64,000 nt of DNA from NCBI RefSeq assembly GCF_949987515.2, contig NC_082687.1, forward strand, positions 119,083,838-119,147,837, written 5' to 3'. The notes beneath the pieces were generated by a model. It was not told the origin of the DNA, searched no databases, and saw only the letters and a list, made by a program, of their open reading frames with translations. The first letter of the stretch is position 1. The number at the start of each line of letters is the position of its first letter. Shown here one piece after another: positions 58,621-64,000 of the stretch. Position numbers and translations under genes: made by a program. This stretch comes from Delphinus delphis. Taxonomy: Eukaryota; Chordata; Mammalia; Artiodactyla; Delphinidae.

Positions 58621-59549
58621 CACCTGATTCAACACAGGCGTCAGCCAACAAGAGAGGAGAACGGAACAAGAGTAGGTGCAGGTGTCCAATTCAACCCTGC
58701 CGAGAACTGAAGGACCCATCTGAGCCACCTTCTCTCAGCCGGTAATTAGCACAGCTAAGATTCAGACCCTGGTTAATGAGTGGCAGAAACATATTTTTCA
58801 CACTATCCCACAGAGCGATTTTATGACTGTTACACAAATAAATCAAGAATTTCTGAGGTCAGTTGGGGTGAGAAGTAGATTCAAAGCTAAACTTAAAAGC
58901 CTTCGCTATTTCTGGTTTTTCTCTACCCGTTTACTTCTCCATTTCAATCCCTCCGCCCTACCAGAATTGAGCTGAATTCGTGGACACCCAGCTGATGTGG
59001 CAGAGAATTACTTGCTGCGGGGGAAACCTTCCACATGTACTGTGAGCACAGGGTCAAGTGTGAAGTGTCCTATGTGAGTGTGGTAATAGTTTAAAAGCAA
59101 AAAGAGACACAACAGCTGAAAGACTCACAGGTGGAGAACTGGGGTGTTTTATAACCCATCCTCCAAAATGTAAAAGTTTTGTCTCTGTGACTGCTCTTCT
59201 CTCAATAAGTGATCATGGAGTTTTCCTGGTGACACCCAAATGAAATCTATGTCACCCTCTGTTTCAAGGAAGTCCAGACTCCTTTTGTTCCTCGCAGGGC
59301 TTCTATTCACAGTCCAGCAGGAAACCTTATCTCCTTCTTCCCTGGTCAGTGTCACTGCACTTCCCCTGCCTTCGCCAGGCTTTGCTGGGGAAGTGTCTGC
59401 ATGATTTCTTTTTTTATTCCTAGGGTTGTGACCACAGATAATGGGAAAAAGGAATATTTGTTTCTCTGGAAAATATCATCTCACAGTTACAAGCAAAGCC
59501 AGAGATATGTCCAAACCCCAGTGTTGGAAGCATCTAGGGAGTAGTCATT
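58621..59549. other. No recognised feature
   Basis: Mixed sequence. The minus frame 59355-59149 has no recognised domain. Nothing annotatable. Confidence 0.35.
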
Positions 59550-59690
59550 TTTTCTTTTAAATTTTTTATTGATGTATTAATATATAGAAATGGTGCATGT
59601 ATCATGAGTATACAGCTTGATGAATTTTTAAAACCTGAATATACCTGTGTAACCAACACCCAGTTCAAGAAACAGAACATTACCAAGGAG
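59550..59690 (-). mobile_element. L1M-type 3' UTR fragment
   Basis: Antisense words 'tttttattgatgtattaata', 'gtatacagcttgatgaattt' and 'gtaaccaacacccagttcaa', then 'gaaacagaacattaccaagg', match the old mammalian L1 3' UTR. Adjacent sequence to 60170 is unassigned; the 105-codon minus frame 59945-59628 partly overlaps this fragment. Confidence 0.7.
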
Positions 59691-60169
59691 GCAGCCTTTT
59701 AGCTGCCCATTCATGGCAGGGTTTGTGAATTGCCGGGGATAAGCAGCCCTCCTGTTTGTGACCCATCTCAGGCTGATGAAGTCAACTTTGTAAATGTAGC
59801 CACAGTCTGAGGTCCAGGCTGACAGGAAGGTGTGGACTTGGACAGTAAGTTGCGGTTGGGATGTTTGCTGATTAGTATAGGGGAACCTGATTATTTCCAC
59901 CACCAGGTTCTTGTTTGTTGGGCCTGACTTTAGAAGCTGTGGCATTATTTGCAGCTCTCAAAGTCCACTGCATTTTCTGGGATTGACTCTCCATCCTCTA
60001 CGTTGCTCCTGGAGAGCCACAGAAGACTCATCTCTTTATACTTCATCTTAGTGTGGGAATATCAAGATTCTTCAGCCATCGTTAGCCATAAGTATATTCC
60101 ACTTGGACCTTTCTTCTCCTTTGTCAAACATCTTCCTCTCACTTCTCCCAGTTGATCTGTTATGGTTTG
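59691..60169. other. No recognised feature
   Basis: Mixed sequence without a named repeat. A minus-strand frame crosses it (59945-59628), but no splice-bounded exon could be supported. Confidence 0.3.
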
Positions 60170-60990
60170 CCGACTGAAAAAAAAAAATGCACAGCCTAAA
60201 AGTTGAGAATCATGTTTTATTTGGCAAACTTACTGGGGACATAGGCCCGGGAGATAGCCTTTCAAGGCGCGGGAGATAGCCTCTCACAGACCTCTGAGGG
60301 ACTGCTCCAAAGAGGTGAGGGAGAAGCCAGGGTATACAGGAGTTTTTACAACAAAAACCAGGCAGAATATCAAAAGATTACTGTTAATTGAAAAAAAATC
60401 CGGCTATCTCAAGTTAATGAATTTAGCACTTTCTATGTACAGGAAGATGCACGAGTCTGGGCTCATTGAGATCATTCCTTTGATATGCACCTTAGCTGTC
60501 CAGGGCCAGCGTCCTGGTTTTTTCCATCCTGAATCCCCTCAGGGTGCACAGTCAGGGCAGCTGCAGTGGCTGAGGGCTAGACGGCCCCAACATCCTTTGT
60601 TTACTGACATGGCAGGCGACATTCTTTGACCACAGGTTGCCTTCCAATTGGAATGGGAAGCCGGAGCCATGAGAATCCTTTCACTGTACTCTGAATCACT
60701 AGTTCTTGGGAAGTGAGGTCATTCTACGTGGACTGTGTGTCTCTGAGATCATGAACCACCTCCAGAAACCTCTGTTCTGCCTGCTGGTTTTTTTCAGCCT
60801 CTGAGACTTCCATCCTGTCTTGTGTCACTGGTATAGTTTACAAGACTCCGTCTTCTCCTTAGGGTCTCAGAGATGCACGCTTTCTGTGAATTTGTCCAGT
60901 TTATGGTGAAAGACCTTATGCTCATAATTCAAAGCTTGCTTGATTACAAGTCACACAGTAGTAGGCACCTCCATAAAGAATCTGGGATCA
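60170..60990. mobile_element. Unassigned interspersed repeat, LTR-like
   Basis: Phrases such as 'cacagcctaaaagttgagaa', 'gactgctccaaagaggtgag', 'aaaagattactgttaattga' and 'tgggctcattgagatcattc' are ones I associate with a multicopy artiodactyl/cetacean repeat, most likely an endogenous-retrovirus LTR. I cannot give the family, strand or exact ends. A near-duplicate phrase 'gggagatagcct' occurs at 60249-60260 and 60269-60280. No viral coding sequence seen. Confidence 0.4.
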
Positions 60991-61499
60991 ATTAGTGAAG
61001 CAGAGCAATTACATCTGCAATAATCCAAGCAAGAAGGTTACCCGCTTAGCTATTTGTCATTTCTCAGGAAACTTAGTGCTTCGTGGATGTTGGGTGAAAA
61101 CTGATGACAGCTTCACAACTTCATGTGAGAGATATTGAGTTTTCCTTAAGTTATTGAAGCAACACAATATCATGTAAGTTTGATTCTCTACCTGAAGTAG
61201 CCAGGTTCGAACCGTGTGTTCACCCCCATATTGCAATTCAGAGTTGAATGACATTTCATCATTGTTTCACTGGTAACCTGGTAGGGTTCTAAAAAAAGAG
61301 AGCAGAAGCAAACACGCTCAGAAATGATACAACTTGGCTTCCTACACATTAAATCAGCAAAGCAAGCTACAAGGCCAGCCCAGATTCAGGCAGCAGAGAA
61401 AGAGACTCTACCCTAGTGCTGGTAGAAGCAATGCGACTTTTCAGTTTCTCCCAACAAGAGGAGAGACATGTATCCCAGATGCCCCCCACCTCCTGCCTA

Positions 61500-61720
61500 G
61501 TTAATTGCCAGCAACCCCCCAAAGCGTAATTGCCTTTCTTGACCAGCTGCTGCCTGCAAACATATGAGTCCCATTGAGACAAGAACTGCCTGTCTGAGCC
61601 CAGGCCAAACTGGCAGTCCACAGAATTGCGAGCTAAATAATTAGTTGTTTTATTACATCACTCAGTTTTAGAGTGATTTGCTACACAGCAAATACTAAGT
61701 GATAGACTGCCCTGTGAGAC
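61500..61720 (+). mobile_element. MLT1-like MaLR LTR 3' part
   Basis: 'gagcccaggccaaactggca', 'cacagaattgcgagctaaat', 'tagttgttttattacatcac' and 'tacacagcaaatactaag' match the 3' half of MLT1-class LTRs, including the poly(A)-signal area. The region 61230-61500 may be its diverged 5' half. Confidence 0.65.
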
Positions 61721-61781
61721 ACTAAAAAATGTACAATAACCATCAAACATTAAAATTTAATTCTGGTTTTATTTCTGTCTT

Positions 61782-61974
61782 CTTTTTTTTTCACGCGGGC
61801 CTCTCACTGTTGTGACCTCTCCGGCTGCGGAGCACAGGATCCGGACACGCAGGCTCAGCGGCCATGGCTCACGGGCCCAGCCGCTTCCCGCCATGTGGGA
61901 TCCTCCCGGACCGAGGCACGAGCTCGCGTGCATCAGCAGGCGGACTCCCAACCACTGGGCCACCAGGGAAGCCC
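61782..61974 (-). mobile_element. CHR-type SINE (short type) lacking part of the B box region
   Basis: Minus-strand head at 61974 ('gggcttccctggtggccca'), ending in a short poly(A) (T run 61783-61791). The usual 'cacgggttcgtgcc' is altered and shortened to 'cacgcgagctcgtgcc', and the end of the body is shortened. Diverged duplications 'tatttctgtctt' (61770-61781) and 'tatttttgtctt' (61975-61986). Confidence 0.88.
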
Positions 61975-61986
61975 TATTTTTGTCTT

Positions 61987-64000
61987 TTGAAAAACATTAA
62001 AGGGTATCTCACAGCCCACAGCACCACTTGTGAGAAAAATAAACAAAACGGCACAATCTCCTGTCCTTCGCTCTATAATCCATCGAGCAGATCTGGAGCC
62101 CTTCTTGCCTCATTCTGAAACCACTCCTCAAAATTCTGTCGAACGCCCTGCCCACCCACGCTTCTCACTTCCTGCCTCTCGAAAACGCACGCTTGGCTGC
62201 CCCTGTGAGGGGTGATTCCGGGGACCTGCCCCTGCCTGCTCAGAGGCAGCCGAAGGATCCAGCAGCTGCCTGCCGTATTGTCCTTGCTCGCTCACAGAGA
62301 CATCTGTGGCCGTGCTTCTTGGAAAAGCTGGGCTCTTTTCTCACCCTGATGGCTTTTCTTACAAAGAACCTCCTAAAAATCTTCCAAAAAAAACAAAAAA
62401 CAAAAAACCCACGTCTCCACTTGTTGCCTAAGCAAATTCTACTGGGCGTGATACGGTAGAAGTAGCCTGGGAGTGTGAGACTCGTTCACACCTTCAGATG
62501 GGGGCTGTCTCTACTCTCTACTGGACGTATTGCCAAAGTCAGCCCTCAAGAATGTACCCAGGCTAAGAGCTTGAACGGGGCAAAAAAAAAAAAAAAAAGT
62601 GAGGTGAAGCTTGAGCAAATTTACAAGTAGAAGACAACTTTTTTTAAAAAAAATAAATGTACATAATGTCCTCAAATGGGCAAGTAGCTCCGAAACAAGT
62701 GGCAATCAGAAAGCAACTGTTTTAGTAGTTGCTAGAACTTTAATGGAAATGCCTCAGCATAGATTCAGTGTCAGCTGACAGCACTGCTAGACAGTATTAG
62801 TACTACCAGGCAGCACTGGTACTGCTGGAGTGCTGTATGGGTAAGTTGTGGGCCTCAGGGGCTTCCTGTGGGAGGCTGGGAGGCCTGACTTGCCAATTAG
62901 TACAAAAACTCAGTCAAACCAATGAATCAGGATATTAAGTTACTGGAGAAATTCAGGAATGAGAACCAAGAAATAAACAAGCCAAAGCATTCAGATAAGG
63001 AGCTGGGTCAGAGTCAGTTGTCGCATCTTGGAATCAGCCATGAGGGTCAGGAGTAAGCAAAATGATTGTACCCAGAACCCCTTGAGATGAGATACTAAAA
63101 TTTCGTACTTGGTTCTTTGCTTCCTAAAAAGGGTCTGTATCTATGAGTGGAAAGTTGTACAGAGCTAAACAGTATGCTACTGCCCACTGTTAGGAAAACC
63201 CCAGGGGGAGAGTAAGGTGAGGCTTTAAGCTTGCTTGGTATGAGCAGTAGAAGGTGGAACAGGTCAAAGGCCCCAACTGAAATCATCCAATTCCCAGTGC
63301 TTTTCTCTGGGTCCACGTCATCACAGTCATGGAATAGACGTGTTGGAGATTAAAGGTTTTATCCTGGACTGAAAATTCTTTTTGACTCTTCACTTTGATG
63401 GTTACAGCTAGACAGCAAAATTAAGCTGGCCAAAAAGAAGAGGAATCAAGGTAAACATGGATGTAGCAGTTACAATAGAGTTGAAAATATTTGGAAGGGA
63501 TCAATGACATAACTGTTTACTTATAAGAAATTATATGTGAATGAAACGAGAATCACAGTCTGTCTCTGACCTGGAGAAATTCTCTCAGTATGATTTCATC
63601 CCTTTGCCATTTGTTAGTAATCTTGACAAATGAAACGATGACTTGAGATCATGCATGTGTGTGGTTGAACAAAAGCACTAAATTGTATTGGGTCAGAGTC
63701 TGGAAAGTTTAGTAAAACATAACTTCCAGGGGAAGGTCATTTTAAGTAAGGCAGATTATAGTGTTAGCGTATGGACACTGTTCTTTAGACAGGATTGCTG
63801 GCTGGCTGGTGATGCCTGTACAACTCTGGAAGCTCTGTTTGAAAGATGCTCTTCTACTGTTAGTCTGAGAGTTTGGGATTATGAAGTCAAGTTCAGTTAT
63901 ACTTAGAGAGTAGAGCCAAAATATGTTGTTTAGGAATATTTGGACATCGTCAGTAATCATCTTTATACCCTGACTGGGGAAGAAGTGTGCTATCTTGGCC
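61987..64000. other. No recognised feature
   Basis: Two kb with an A run (62582-62598) and a small region of 'agcactgctag'/'cagcactggtactgctg' quasi-repeats with a 'tgtcagctgaca' palindrome near 62769-62840. Open frames here have no domain signatures. No gene supported. Confidence 0.35.

Noticed and set aside
59628..59945. 105-codon minus-strand frame
   Set aside because: Its 3' part overlaps an L1M 3' UTR fragment, and no splice-bounded exon or family match was found for the remainder.

Overview
This window is vertebrate, almost certainly cetacean (whale or dolphin), nuclear DNA. The clearest evidence is eleven copies of the cetartiodactyl tRNA-derived CHR-type SINE, which starts 'ggcttccctggtgg' or 'gggacttccctggtgg' and carries pol III A and B boxes. 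With them are cetartiodactyl-style L1 5' and 3' UTRs, MaLR/ERVL-type LTRs, and old mammalian MIR, L2, MER5A and Tigger-like relics. I saw no ruminant Bov-A, Bov-tA or BovB elements, which argues against cattle or sheep. I recognise no complete protein-coding gene, tRNA, rRNA or CRISPR. Nearly all the longer reading frames lie in repeats or have no coding character, so the window is best read as intergenic or deep-intronic DNA.

Layout. 1-1275: minus-strand L1 5' part, running off the left edge and interrupted by a SINE, then an MLT1-like scrap and an L1 scrap. 4597-4898: a 3'-UTR-only L1 insertion with 19-bp target-site duplications. 6158-8151: two SINEs around a CpG-retaining block with promoter-like motifs (6660-6900) and a possible minus-strand 5' coding exon (7137-7017). 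8245-11218: an L1 that keeps its 5' UTR and a broken ORF1 but has lost ORF2 and its 3' end. 13.3-16.6 kb: two related LTRs in the same orientation. 17.5-19.8 kb: two longer CHR-type SINEs. 20.5-28.6 kb: L2, MIR, L1M, a TIR-bearing DNA transposon and a complete MLT1 LTR with 5-bp duplications. 29-33.3 kb: old L1/HAL1-like fragments with a nested SINE. 37.4-37.9 kb: two perfect inverted repeats. 38.4-48.9 kb: L2, MIR and three SINEs. 48.9-55.7 kb: the longest stretch with nothing recognisable except simple repeats. 55.7-62 kb: a Z-DNA-prone tract, two SINEs, a MIR split by a MER5A, an L1M 3' end and two LTR-like elements.

There is no operon or pathway here. The elements can be ordered in time by nesting: the SINE at 599 sits inside an L1, the SINE at 31243 sits inside an old L1/HAL1-like relic, and MER5A sits inside a MIR. 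The best leads are the 6.66-7.14 kb segment (possible promoter motifs and exon), the perfect 22-bp hairpin at 37429-37476 and the 3'-less L1. I do not see a convincing new biological system. Repeat family names come from memory of consensus sequences and boundaries were set by eye.
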